Source: Nitrospirota bacterium | Lineage (GTDB): Bacteria > Nitrospirota > Thermodesulfovibrionia > Thermodesulfovibrionales > JdFR-85 | NCBI GenBank assembly: GCA_013152195.1 | Contig: JAADGU010000140.1 | Span: 1-23,846 of the forward strand | DNA length: 23,846 bases | Direction of reading: 5' to 3' | In this document: piece after piece, positions 14,919-23,685 of the stretch | How the letters are laid out: each line of letters opens with the position of its first letter | Numbering within the stretch: position 1 is the first letter of the stretch | Notes under the pieces: generated by a model | What the model was told of the DNA's origin: nothing | What the model saw: only the letters and a program-made list of their open reading frames with translations | The model's database searches: none | Position numbers and translations under genes: made by a program

Positions 14919-16529
14919 TTGTTGAAAAATAACCTCTCAAGGTATTTTCCTGCCGTCCTTTCAGGAACAGCCCTTGTACTTGCATTTCCAACATTCAATA
15001 TATCCATGCTTGCATGGATATGTATTGTCCCCTTTTTGGTCTCCCTCTACAGGATGGATGGTTATACAGCCTTCCGGGCAGGCCTTTTTTTCGGACTACC
15101 TTATTTCTTTGGTACCCAGTCATGGATATATTACTCAGTGAATCATTACGGGGGGATATCTCTACTGCCAAGCCTCCTGATAGTCCTGCTCCTAAGCATC
15201 TACGAAAGTCTTTATACGGCCCTTTTCGGCTTTCTCTTTGCAAAGGCCGTAAAAAGAACAGACCTTCCCCTCACCATAATCGCAGCCCCGTTGTGGGTCA
15301 CCCTTGAATATATCCGTGGATACCTGTTTTCAGGGTTTCCCTGGTCACTGCTTGGTTATACCCAGTATAAGTCTCTTCCGATTATCCAGATTTCAGATAT
15401 AACAGGTGTCTACGGGGTTTCATTTCTTGTCATCCTCGTCAATGCGTCTCTGGCAGACCTCTACCTGCTGAAGGTGCGTCAAAAGGAAAAACCCCTCTTC
15501 CCGAAGTGGAAAACCCTTGCCTCCACAGCAGTTACTGTCATGGTGATCGCTGCAACCCTCCTCTACGGCGTTTATAAATTGAAGTCTGTTGGTACAGAAA
15601 GGGGTGACACCAGAGAGGTAAAAATCAGCATTATTCAGGGCAGCATAGAACAGGACAGAAAATGGAACCCCGCCTATCAGAGAAACGTCTTCAACACATA
15701 TAAAAGGCTTACAGTGGAGGCACTCAAGGAGAGTCCAGACCTGGTTGTGTGGCCGGAGACTGCCCTGCCCTTTTATTTTGGCATGGACAATGAGCAAACA
15801 AGGGAGCTGACTGAATTTGTAAAAAAATCCGGGGTCCCCCTGTTGACCGGCACAGTCATGGTAAAAACCAGGCCCATAAACAAAGACCCTGACGGAAATT
15901 CAAATAAAGGATACACGCTGTCAAACAGCGCTGTTCTTATAGACAGAACTGGAAACCCGGTCTATTTTTATGATAAAATACATCTGGTGCCATTTGGTGA
16001 ATATGTCCCCCTGAAAAAGACCCTCTTCTTTTTAGACAAGCTGGTAGAGGGTATAGGAGACTACACACCTGGTAAGAATTATGCCAGGGGTGATTTAAGC
16101 TGGGGGCAGTTCGGTACGATTATCTGCTATGAGGCTATTTTTCCGGGCCTTGTCAGAAAGTTTTTCAGAGACGGGGGGAATCTCATTGTCAATATAACCA
16201 ATGATGCCTGGTTCGGAAGGACCAGTGGACCCTATCAGCATTTTTCTATGTCGGTCTTCAGGGCTGTTGAAAACAGAAAGCCCCTTGTAAGGGCGGCCAA
16301 TACCGGTATATCAGGCTTCATAGACCCAACAGGAAGGGTTTTAAGGACAACAGGACTTTTTAAAGAGACGTATATAACCGGGGATATCCTGATAAATAAC
16401 GACACCAGTTTTTATACAAGATTTGGTGATGTATTCAGTTTTTTAAATATTATATTTACTGTACTGTTTTTTGTGAAAATATCAAATAAATCCGTAAAAA
16501 CCAAAAAATATCAAGGAGGAGTAACATGA
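14919..16529 (+). CDS. lnt: Apolipoprotein N-acyltransferase
   Basis: Lnt adds the third acyl chain to the N-terminal cysteine of lipoproteins at the inner membrane, the last step of lipoprotein maturation in diderm bacteria. The 536 residues have about six N-terminal membrane helices (LSGTALVLAFPTFNISMLAW, WSLLGYTQY), a periplasmic nitrilase-like domain from about 220 to 490, and a C-terminal helix. The Glu-Lys-Cys triad is seen in WPETALP, DKIHLVPFGEYVP and IICYEAIFP. The start is TTG at 14919 or the next TTG at 14922, with AGAGGA upstream. Its stop overlaps the prfB start (ATGA), so the two are coupled, and a GGAGGAG for prfB lies inside its last codons. Confidence 0.96.
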   Translation: MLKNNLSRYFPAVLSGTALVLAFPTFNISMLAWICIVPFLVSLYRMDGYTAFRAGLFFGLPYFFGTQSWIYYSVNHYGGISLLPSLLIVLLLSIYESLYTALFGFLFAKAVKRTDLPLTIIAAPLWVTLEYIRGYLFSGFPWSLLGYTQYKSLPIIQISDITGVYGVSFLVILVNASLADLYLLKVRQKEKPLFPKWKTLASTAVTVMVIAATLLYGVYKLKSVGTERGDTREVKISIIQGSIEQDRKWNPAYQRNVFNTYKRLTVEALKESPDLVVWPETALPFYFGMDNEQTRELTEFVKKSGVPLLTGTVMVKTRPINKDPDGNSNKGYTLSNSAVLIDRTGNPVYFYDKIHLVPFGEYVPLKKTLFFLDKLVEGIGDYTPGKNYARGDLSWGQFGTIICYEAIFPGLVRKFFRDGGNLIVNITNDAWFGRTSGPYQHFSMSVFRAVENRKPLVRAANTGISGFIDPTGRVLRTTGLFKETYITGDILINNDTSFYTRFGDVFSFLNIIFTVLFFVKISNKSVKTKKYQGGVT

Positions 16530-17657
16530 TTAACGAAAGAGAGATAAAAGAGGAACTCAGCACCCTGAGGAATAAGATCGAAGACCTACGAGGGTATCTT
16601 TGATGTAGATTCACTGAAAAAAGAGCTTGAAAAGATAAATAATGACCTGAGCAGAGAGGACGTCTGGTCAGACCCGCGTAAGCTTAAATCCCTGCAAAAG
16701 AAAAAAGCAGTAATCGAAGACCTCGTTCTCCCCTTTTTAAATGCAACTGAAAGACTCAACTACCTTGCAGAATCTGCTGACATACTTCTTGAAGAAGAGG
16801 GGGACTTGTTTCTGGACGAATTTCTTGGAGAGCTTAACAGACTCAAAAAGGATTTGGAGGTACTTGAGTTGAAACACCTCCTGTCAGGTGAGCTCGACCG
16901 GAGTAATGCCATACTCGAGATACATCCGGGAGCAGGTGGCACAGAGAGCCAGGACTGGGCTCAGATGCTTATGAGGATGTATTTGAGGTGGGCTGAAAAG
17001 AAGGGGTTTAAGGCAGAGATTGTCGACCTTCTGCAGGGTGATGAGGCTGGTATAAAGAGTGCCACCATCACCATCTCAGGACCCTATGCGTACGGTTATC
17101 TCAGGGCAGAGGCCGGTATCCACAGGCTCGTAAGGATATCTCCTTTTGATGCAAACAGAAGGAGGCATACATCCTTTGTTGCCGTTATGGTCTATCCCGA
17201 GGTTGAGGATGATATAGAAATTGAGGTAAGGGACGAGGACCTGAGGATAGACACGTTCAGGGCATCAGGTGCAGGGGGGCAGCATGTAAACAAGGTTTCT
17301 TCGGCAGTCAGGATTACCCATAATCCCACGGGTATTGTGGTCAGTTGCCAGAGCGACAGGTCTCAGTACAAGAACAAGGCTACCGCCATGAAAATACTGA
17401 AGGCAAGGCTCTATGATCTGAAACTCAGTGAGCAGGAGAAGAAGATGGAGGGTATCATCGGCAACAAGAAAGAGATTGCCTGGGGTAATCAGATAAGGTC
17501 ATGTGTGCTGCATCCCTACAGGCTTATAAAGGATCACAGGACGGGATTGGAGAAGGGAAACGTGGATGCTGTACTTGATGGTGAGATTGATGACTTTATA
17601 CAGGCCTATCTGAAGATGAAGGCAAAAAAGTCTGTTTGCAGTACAGAGACGGGCTAA
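16526..17657 (+). CDS. prfB: Peptide chain release factor 2, with programmed +1 frameshift
   Basis: RF2 ends translation at UGA and UAA. The gene is read from ATG 16526 for 25 codons (MINEREIKEELSTLRNK...), then shifts +1 at CTT TGA (16598-16603), resuming at GAT 16602 (DVDSLKKELEKI) to TAA at 17655-17657. The joined product is about 376 residues. The UGA-recognition tripeptide SPF is near residue 204 (RISPFDANRRRHT), and the catalytic GGQ is near 250 (GAGGQHVNKVSSAV). The stop lies upstream of oriC. The frameshift is the known RF2 autoregulation: low RF2 favours shifting and so RF2 synthesis. It must be annotated as a joined CDS, not a pseudogene. Confidence 0.97.
16589..16603 (+). promoter_or_regulatory. 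prfB +1 programmed frameshift signal
   Basis: A Shine-Dalgarno-like GAGGG lies just before TATCTTTGA, the same arrangement as in other bacterial prfB genes (SD-like, three bases, CTT, TGA). The base after TGA is T, not the C of Escherichia coli. Confidence 0.93.
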
Positions 17658-17744
17658 AGCAGATAGTGGGTTGTCAGGTATTGTGAATTACCGGCCTCCA
17701 GGGGGGTTGTTTAGAGACAAAAGAGATGATTCAGGTGTTTCTCT

Positions 17745-17803
17745 ATTACTACTTAAAGATTTAAATGCTTTTTAGTAGTAGTTGTAGTAGGTGGTGTTGA
17801 TAA
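17745..17803 (+). other. Basal unwinding element-like array: AT-rich tract, TAG trios, G-rich spacer, DnaA box
   Basis: An AT-rich stretch (17745-17772) leads to TAG at 17773, 17776 and 17779, TTG at 17782, TAG at 17785 and 17788, then GTGG (17791-17794) and the DnaA-like box TGTTGATAA (17795-17803). This order and orientation match the published DnaA-trio arrangement, where DnaA extends from the box over the trios to open the duplex. An ATTACTACT arm at 17745-17753 is partly complementary to the trios. Confidence 0.7.
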
Positions 17804-17952
17804 GTTGAAATAAAGGAATTTGTCAATAAAATCAGCCCGTTAATTCGTTGGTAAATGTACTGATTGGATAGTCTGTTTTTCTACTGTTTTAACAACTGGC
17901 AACATACAGAAAAATCTCAACAGTCTACCAACAGATTTATAGCATGGTTTTC

Positions 17953-17981
17953 TTGCTTTGAACTAACAGATGATTTATAAT
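17953..17981 (+). promoter_or_regulatory. dnaA promoter
   Basis: TTGCTT (17953-17958) and a perfect TATAAT (17976-17981) are 17 bases apart. The transcript would start near 17988, and DnaA-like boxes at 17992-18000 and 18014-18022 fall within its leader, suggesting DnaA autorepression. The dnaA start codon follows at 18047 with an AAGGGGA site. Confidence 0.72.
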
Positions 17982-18046
17982 GTTTGTGCAGTTATCAACA
18001 TTTGTTAATAGATTGTGAATAAAGTATAGAATACTAAGGGGATTTC

Positions 18047-19378
18047 ATGGAAACAGCAGTACTATGGGATAAGTGCCTCAGGTCTATTGACGAGAAGGTA
18101 GGTGGCAGCGTATTTGAACTCTGGTTTAAGCCGATTAAACTGAAACAGATAAAGGACGACCACGTTGTTGTGGAGATACCTAACAGGTTTTACAAGGAGT
18201 GGATAGAGGAGAATTATTCGGAGATAATTCAGAATGCCTTCAGGGAGCAGACCGGGCAGGAACTTACTGTAAAGTACAAGATAGCAGAAAAGCAGGACAA
18301 GGAGGTTAAAAAGTTCGACGCCCAGATCAACAGCCGGCGCCGGGCACTCAGGAACAAGGGGGTATTCCTTAATCCTAAATACACTTTTGAAGAGTTTATT
18401 GCAGGGCCGAGTAATCAGTTTGCCCATGCTGCGGCCATGAAGGTTACGGAGGCCCCGGGAAGGGCATACAATCCACTATTCATATACGGAGGAGTCGGTC
18501 TTGGCAAGACTCACCTCATCAATGCCATTGGTAACAGGGTTATAGACAGCATGCCGAATTTCCGTGTATTATATGTTCCTTCTGAACAATTTACCAATGA
18601 GGTGGTGGCTGCTATCAGGCATGACAAGATGGGGGAGTTGAAGGACAAGTACAGGAATGTTGACCTCCTGCTCCTTGATGACGTCCAGTTCATAGCGAAC
18701 AAGACTCAGACGCAGGAAGAGTTCTTCCACACCTTCAATGCCCTGTACGAACAGCAGAAACAGATAGTTATATCCAGTGACAGGTCTCCCAGGGATATAT
18801 CAGATATAACGGACAGGTTAAAATCGAGATTTACCATGGGGCTTATTGCAGATATTCAACTGCCGTCAGTAGAGACAAAGATGGCCATACTCTTTAAAAA
18901 AGCAGAATATCAGAGAATACAGATTCCGCAGGACGTTGCTTACTGGCTTGCCATGAAGATTAAATCCAATATAAGGGAACTGGAAGGTTGCCTTATAAAG
19001 CTGGCGGCCCATTCAACATTGACGGGCGTTCCTATAACCCTTGAGATGGCAAAAAATGTCCTTAAGGATTTCCTTCATGATGATGAGAGACCCCTGACGG
19101 TTGAGATTATACAGAAGATAGTGGCTGATTTCTATGGTATAAGGTTTCAGGAGCTGAAGACCAAAAAGAGGACAAAAGAGATAGCCCTGCCAAGGCAGAT
19201 TGCCATGTATCTGAGCCGGGAGCACACGGACCTTTCCCTTAATGACATCGGAAAGAACTTTGGCGGTAAGGATCATGCCACTGTCATATATGCATGCAGA
19301 CAGATAGACAAAAGGAAAAACGCAGATGAATCCTTTAATCGTATAATAGAGAGTCTGGTAAACAAAATAAAAGGTTAA
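18047..19378 (+). CDS. dnaA: Chromosomal replication initiator DnaA
   Basis: DnaA binds oriC as an ATP oligomer and opens the duplex. The 443-residue product has all four regions: domain I (about 1-85, FELWFKPIKL, for partner binding); a very short linker; the AAA+ domain III with Walker A GGVGLGKTHL near residue 148, Walker B LLLLDDVQFI near 207 and SDRSPRDI; and domain IV with the DNA-binding signature GGKDHATVIYACRQI near 405. The start is ATG 18047 with AAGGGGA upstream. It is the first gene after oriC, followed by dnaN and gyrB. Confidence 0.98.
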   Translation: METAVLWDKCLRSIDEKVGGSVFELWFKPIKLKQIKDDHVVVEIPNRFYKEWIEENYSEIIQNAFREQTGQELTVKYKIAEKQDKEVKKFDAQINSRRRALRNKGVFLNPKYTFEEFIAGPSNQFAHAAAMKVTEAPGRAYNPLFIYGGVGLGKTHLINAIGNRVIDSMPNFRVLYVPSEQFTNEVVAAIRHDKMGELKDKYRNVDLLLLDDVQFIANKTQTQEEFFHTFNALYEQQKQIVISSDRSPRDISDITDRLKSRFTMGLIADIQLPSVETKMAILFKKAEYQRIQIPQDVAYWLAMKIKSNIRELEGCLIKLAAHSTLTGVPITLEMAKNVLKDFLHDDERPLTVEIIQKIVADFYGIRFQELKTKKRTKEIALPRQIAMYLSREHTDLSLNDIGKNFGGKDHATVIYACRQIDKRKNADESFNRIIESLVNKIKG

Positions 19379-19439
19379 ATAATCAGTTAGTGCCCAATTA
19401 AATCCAGAAATGACCAATGACTGAAAAGGAGGCTGTTTT

Positions 19440-20543
19440 ATGAATGTTATTATCTCAAGGGATGAACTTCAGAAAAGACTTGCAGACATTCAGAGCGTTG
19501 TTGATAAAAAGACGACCATGCCGATTCTTGGGCATTTTTTGTTAAGTGCTGGTGAAAAATCATTTGTGTCAGCTACAGACCTTGAGACAGCTATAAAAGA
19601 GCCTGTAATACTGCAGGAGGTTATAGAGGGAGGGGAGCTCTGCATCCCTGCAAGGAAGCTTTATGAGATAGTGAGGGAAGTTGAAGGTGACATAAAGATA
19701 GAGAGCGAAGGGGTCGAGTGGGTAAAATTAAAGGCTGGCAAAAGCAACTTCAGGCTTGCCTGTATGAGTCCGGAGGATTTTCCGAAGTGGCCGGGACTTG
19801 CTGACAAGGTTGATGTGGAGATAGAGGCCGGAAAACTCCTGGATATGATAGAAAAGACCCTCTATTCCGCTGGTGAGAGTGATTCGAGATATACCCTCAA
19901 CAGCCTGCTCTTTCATATCAAGCCCCAGGAAAAGACATTTACGGTTGTTGGAACAGACGGACACAGGCTTTCAGCTATAAATGATACTATAGACGTAGAG
20001 GCAGAAGATGAGATCAAGGTGATTGTGCCAAGGAAGTCAGCCTCGGAGCTGAGAAAGTTCCTTCCTTCTCAGGAGGGCAGTATCAGGATGGAGATAGCCA
20101 CAAATCATGTGGCTTTTAATATCGGGGAGATTCAGTTTCTCGTAAGATTGATCGAGGGCACCTATCCAAATTATGAACAGGTAATTCCTGTAGGCAACGA
20201 AAAGATACTCGGGATAGAGAGAGAGGAGTTTATCAAATCCCTGAGAAGGGTTTCAGTAATAAGCAGGGATCACAGTAATGCGGTGAAGATAGACGTTTCA
20301 CCAGGTACGCTGACCATTACCGCTTCAAACCCCGACATTGGAGAGGCAAAGGATGAGGTCCAGATCGATTATGAGGGCGATGGGGTATCCCTTGGGTTTA
20401 ATGCACGGTACCTCCTTGATGCACTGAATGCCTTGAGTGCAGAGAAGGTCATTTTTGAGGTGCAGGAGCCGTTAAGTACGACGCTTCTCCGGGAAGAGGG
20501 TAATGAGAAATACAAGTGTGTGATCATGCCCATGAGGATCTGA
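19440..20543 (+). CDS. dnaN: DNA polymerase III sliding clamp (beta subunit)
   Basis: DnaN forms a ring dimer that tethers DNA polymerase to DNA. The 367-residue length and the three repeated clamp domains are normal. Recognised stretches are the N-terminal TTMPILGHFLLSAG, then YTLNSLLFHI, VVGTDGHRLS in domain II, and the C-terminal SAEKVIFEVQEPLSTTLLR and YKCVIMPMRI. The start has AAAAGGAGG upstream. It lies 61 bases after dnaA and 54 before gyrB. recF, the usual next gene, is missing. Confidence 0.98.
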   Translation: MNVIISRDELQKRLADIQSVVDKKTTMPILGHFLLSAGEKSFVSATDLETAIKEPVILQEVIEGGELCIPARKLYEIVREVEGDIKIESEGVEWVKLKAGKSNFRLACMSPEDFPKWPGLADKVDVEIEAGKLLDMIEKTLYSAGESDSRYTLNSLLFHIKPQEKTFTVVGTDGHRLSAINDTIDVEAEDEIKVIVPRKSASELRKFLPSQEGSIRMEIATNHVAFNIGEIQFLVRLIEGTYPNYEQVIPVGNEKILGIEREEFIKSLRRVSVISRDHSNAVKIDVSPGTLTITASNPDIGEAKDEVQIDYEGDGVSLGFNARYLLDALNALSAEKVIFEVQEPLSTTLLREEGNEKYKCVIMPMRI

Positions 20544-20597
20544 TTCTGGTCAGAGAGTATTTGATCCTGTGGAGTAAGAACTAAGGGCTGGTGACTA

Positions 20598-23003
20598 ATG
20601 ATGGAGGACGGAAAAGGTATGGGAAAAAATTTAACGGAATATGGGGCTGATACAATAAAGATACTGAAGGGGCTGTCGGCTGTCAGAAAACGTCCTGCCA
20701 TGTATATAGGCTCAACAGGGCCTGAGGGGCTTTATCATCTTGTCTATGAGGTGGTGGACAATAGTGTGGATGAGGCCCTGGCAGGGTTTTGCAGCAATAT
20801 TGACGTTATTCTTCATTATGACGGCAGTTGCACTGTTATAGACGACGGAAGGGGTATACCAACGGATCCCCACCCAGGTGACCCTGAAGGCAGAACAGCG
20901 GCAGAGATTGTAATGACAGAGCTTCACGCAGGCGGCAAGTTTGAGGCAAAGGCCTACAAGGTATCAGGGGGTCTGCACGGTGTTGGCGTGTCAGTGGTAA
21001 ATGCCCTTTCGGAGTGGCTCGAGCTGGAGATCAAGCGGGATGGAAAGGTCTTTCAGCAGAGATATGAGAGGGGGGTTCCCGTAAAACCCCTACAGTTGGT
21101 GGGGAAGACGAAGAGCACAGGTACCAAGGTTACCTTTAAACCTGATCCGGAGATATTTGAGACAACAGAGTTCAGCTATGATGTGCTTAGTCAGAGACTG
21201 AGGGAGCTCGCCTTTCTGAACCGGGGGCTCAGGATCAATATAACGGATGAGCGGACAGGCAAGAAGCGGGAGTTCCACTACGAAGGGGGGATAGTCTCCT
21301 TTGTGGAACATCTGAACAAGAACAAGACTGTGCTTCACCCAAAGCCGGTATACATATTCGGGGAACGTGATGCTATTTCAGTGGAGATAGCCCTTCAGTA
21401 CAATGACAGCTATACAGAAATTATCTATACCTTTGCCAACAACATAAACACCCGCGAAGGAGGCACCCATCTGGTCGGGTTCAAGTCTGCCCTTACAAGG
21501 ACTGCGAACCAGTACGCCCTCTCTTCGGGTATACTGAAGAACGGTAAGGGGACCCTCTCCGGCGATGATATACGTGAGGGGCTGACTGCTGTAATCAGTG
21601 TAAAGCTTCCTGACCCGCAGTTCGAGGGTCAGACAAAGATGAAGCTTGGCAATACAGAGGTAAAGGGTATTGTCGAGTCGATTGTGAATGAACATCTGGG
21701 AAGATTTTTTGAGGAGAATCCTGCCTATGCCAGAAAGATTATCGATAAGGCACTTCAGGCATCAAGGGCAAGGGATGCCGCCCGAAAGGCACGTGAGCTG
21801 GCAAGGCGCAAGGGGGCTTTGGAGGATTCAGGGCTGCCCGGGAAGCTGGCAGACTGCTCGGAGAAAGACCCTGCAGAGAGTGAACTCTTTATTGTTGAGG
21901 GTGATTCTGCCGGTGGGTCTGCAAAACAGGGCCGTGACAGGAGGTTTCAGGCCATACTGCCGCTCAGGGGCAAGATACTGAATGTGGAGAAGGCACGCTT
22001 TGACAAGATGCTCTCTTCAGAGGAGATAAAGGTACTGATTACAGCCCTGGGTACGAGCATAGGGCCTGAGTTTGATGTTTCAAAGATTCGCTATCACAGG
22101 GTAATACTGATGACCGATGCTGATGTGGACGGTGCCCACATCAGGACTCTCCTGCTCACATTTTTCTTCAGGCAGATGCCCGAGATAATAGAGAAAGGCT
22201 ACCTCTATATTGCCCAGCCCCCCCTTTACAGGGTAAAAAAGGGCCGTACTGAAAAGTATATCCAGAATGAGACCGAGCTGCAGGGCATGTTGTTTGAGCT
22301 TGCCGCTGAGGAGGTGCAGATCAGGGCCGGCGGACAATGGGTAAAGGGAAAACCCCTGATTCCTTACATGCAGAGGATATTAAATTATGTAAAGCTCCTT
22401 GACTGGTTTGGCCTCAGGAGGGTGGATACAAAGATGCTGGAGTATTTACTGGAGAAAGGGATAAATACAGAGTGGCTAAAGGACAGGTCAAGGCTTCAGG
22501 CCCTGTGCGATGAGGTTATGGAGAAATTCAATAATGTCAGGATTTCAGAGATGGAGTTTGACGAAGAGCACGGCAGCTACAGCCTTGAGATAAGGAGGAT
22601 GGGAAGAAGGGTCAAGCTGAATATAGAGTTTCTTACATCCCCTGACTATAAGGAACTCGAGAGTCTTTTCAGTATTGTTCAGGAATTAAAGCCCCTTCCC
22701 TTTACAGTATCGACCAAGAGCGGGGAGCAGGAATTTCAGAGTCTCAGGGAGATGCTTGAGTTTATCCTTGAAACAGCAAGAAAGGGGCTCTACATCCAGA
22801 GATATAAAGGTCTTGGCGAGATGAATCCTCAACAGCTCTGGGAGACTACCATGGACCTGGAGAAGAGGACTCTTTTACAGGTAACGGTGGAGGACTCTGT
22901 TCAGGCTGACGAGGTCTTTACCATATTGATGGGTGACCACGTGGAGCCGAGGAAAGAGTTTATTGTTAAACATGCACTTGAGGCGAGGAATATAGATATT
23001 TAA
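20598..23003 (+). CDS. gyrB: DNA gyrase subunit B
   Basis: GyrB is the ATPase and cleavage-partner subunit of gyrase, which introduces negative supercoils. The 801 residues have a GHKL ATPase domain (VVDNSVDEALAG near 53, DDGRGIP, SGGLHGVGVSVVNALS), a transducer domain (NNINTREGGTH) and a TOPRIM domain (EGDSAGGSAKQGRDR near 434, DADVDGAHIRTLLL near 506). It ends with QRYKGLGEMNPQQLWETTM. The region of about 560-725 is the extra insert of the long Gram-negative-type GyrB, which explains the length. Starts at 20598, 20601 or 20619 are all possible; none has a strong Shine-Dalgarno. It ends one base before tolQ. Confidence 0.98.
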   Translation: MMEDGKGMGKNLTEYGADTIKILKGLSAVRKRPAMYIGSTGPEGLYHLVYEVVDNSVDEALAGFCSNIDVILHYDGSCTVIDDGRGIPTDPHPGDPEGRTAAEIVMTELHAGGKFEAKAYKVSGGLHGVGVSVVNALSEWLELEIKRDGKVFQQRYERGVPVKPLQLVGKTKSTGTKVTFKPDPEIFETTEFSYDVLSQRLRELAFLNRGLRINITDERTGKKREFHYEGGIVSFVEHLNKNKTVLHPKPVYIFGERDAISVEIALQYNDSYTEIIYTFANNINTREGGTHLVGFKSALTRTANQYALSSGILKNGKGTLSGDDIREGLTAVISVKLPDPQFEGQTKMKLGNTEVKGIVESIVNEHLGRFFEENPAYARKIIDKALQASRARDAARKARELARRKGALEDSGLPGKLADCSEKDPAESELFIVEGDSAGGSAKQGRDRRFQAILPLRGKILNVEKARFDKMLSSEEIKVLITALGTSIGPEFDVSKIRYHRVILMTDADVDGAHIRTLLLTFFFRQMPEIIEKGYLYIAQPPLYRVKKGRTEKYIQNETELQGMLFELAAEEVQIRAGGQWVKGKPLIPYMQRILNYVKLLDWFGLRRVDTKMLEYLLEKGINTEWLKDRSRLQALCDEVMEKFNNVRISEMEFDEEHGSYSLEIRRMGRRVKLNIEFLTSPDYKELESLFSIVQELKPLPFTVSTKSGEQEFQSLREMLEFILETARKGLYIQRYKGLGEMNPQQLWETTMDLEKRTLLQVTVEDSVQADEVFTILMGDHVEPRKEFIVKHALEARNIDI

Positions 23004-23004
23004 A

Positions 23005-23653
23005 ATGGAAAATGCGATTTTAGAACTTATCCTGCAGGCAGGACTTGTTGTAAAAGGGGTGCTTATAATCCTCCTCTTCTTCTCTGTGGTCTCCTGGGCC
23101 ATTCTCCTGGGCCATAATATTTTACAAGTGGCGCTATTTTTCAAGGGCAAAGAAGGAGACAGAGGCCTTTATGCGGGTATTCCACAGCGGGAAGGATTTG
23201 AAGGCCCTGCTCCATGCAAGCCGGCCGCTCATGATAAGCCCCCTGTCAAGGATTTTTACGGCTGTCTACTCGGAAGGCAAGGTGCATAGGGATGAGGTAA
23301 AAAGGGCGCTTCGCCGGTATGAGGCACTTGAGGTTGCCAGGCTTGAGCGCTACCTGAACTTCCTGGCTACCACAGGCTCCACCACGCCCTTTATCGGACT
23401 TTTTGGCACGGTCTGGGGAATAATGAGCGCCTTTAAAGGTATCGGCGCTGCCGGTTCCGCCTCCCTGGCAGTGGTTGCCCCGGGTATTGCAGAGGCACTT
23501 ATAGCCACTGCAATGGGCCTTGCTGCAGCCATCCCTGCTGTTATCGGATACAATTACTTCCTGAGTATGGCGGGGAGGATAATTGTAGAGATGGAGGATT
23601 TTTCAGAGGAACTCCTTGACACTTTTGTTAAGTCCAGAGGAGATGATTCTTAA
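23005..23653 (+). pseudogene. tolQ: TolQ/ExbB-family proton-channel subunit, frame broken by a 13-bp duplication
   Basis: TolQ (with TolR) energises the Tol-Pal envelope complex from the proton gradient; ExbB is the TonB equivalent. The N-terminal frame (MENAILELILQAGLVVKGVL...) runs to SVVSWAI, then loses its family look. The C-terminal frame from 23171 carries RVFHSGKDLKALL, TTGSTTPFIGLFGTVWGIM and the membrane parts APGIAEALIATAMGLAAAIPAV. Removing one copy of the 13-base tandem repeat at 23090-23115 joins them through SWAIIFYKWRYFSRAKKETE into a normal 211-residue TolQ. The ATG is one base after the gyrB stop. tolR does not follow. ExbB is not excluded. Confidence 0.9.
23090..23115. repeat. 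Exact 13-bp tandem duplication inside tolQ
   Basis: TCTCCTGGGCCAT occurs at 23090-23102 and again at 23103-23115. Its 13 bases cause a +1 shift in tolQ. No third copy is present. Confidence 0.97.
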
Positions 23654-23685
23654 TCCGTTCTCTGGAGAGGGGCCGAAGTATAGCC

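Larger units (their letters stand above)
17658..18046. other. oriC: Probable chromosomal replication origin (oriC)
   Basis: This 389-base AT-rich, gene-free region lies directly upstream of dnaA. DnaA-box-like 9-mers (consensus TTATCCACA) with one mismatch are TGTTGATAA (17795-17803), TTATCAACA (17992-18000) and TGTGAATAA (18014-18022); a weaker one is TGTCAATAA (17821-17829). AT-rich DNA and an unwinding-element-like array lie at 17745-17803. None of the boxes is a perfect consensus. The location between prfB and dnaA, plus the boxes, supports oriC; GC skew could not be computed. Confidence 0.8.

Noticed and set aside
16526..16603. Possible pseudogene call for prfB because of the early TGA
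   Set aside because: The TGA is the conserved programmed frameshift site of RF2, not a mutation.
23654..23685. Short CTCT-GG-AGAG hairpin after tolQ as a terminator
   Set aside because: The stem has four base pairs and no T run follows.
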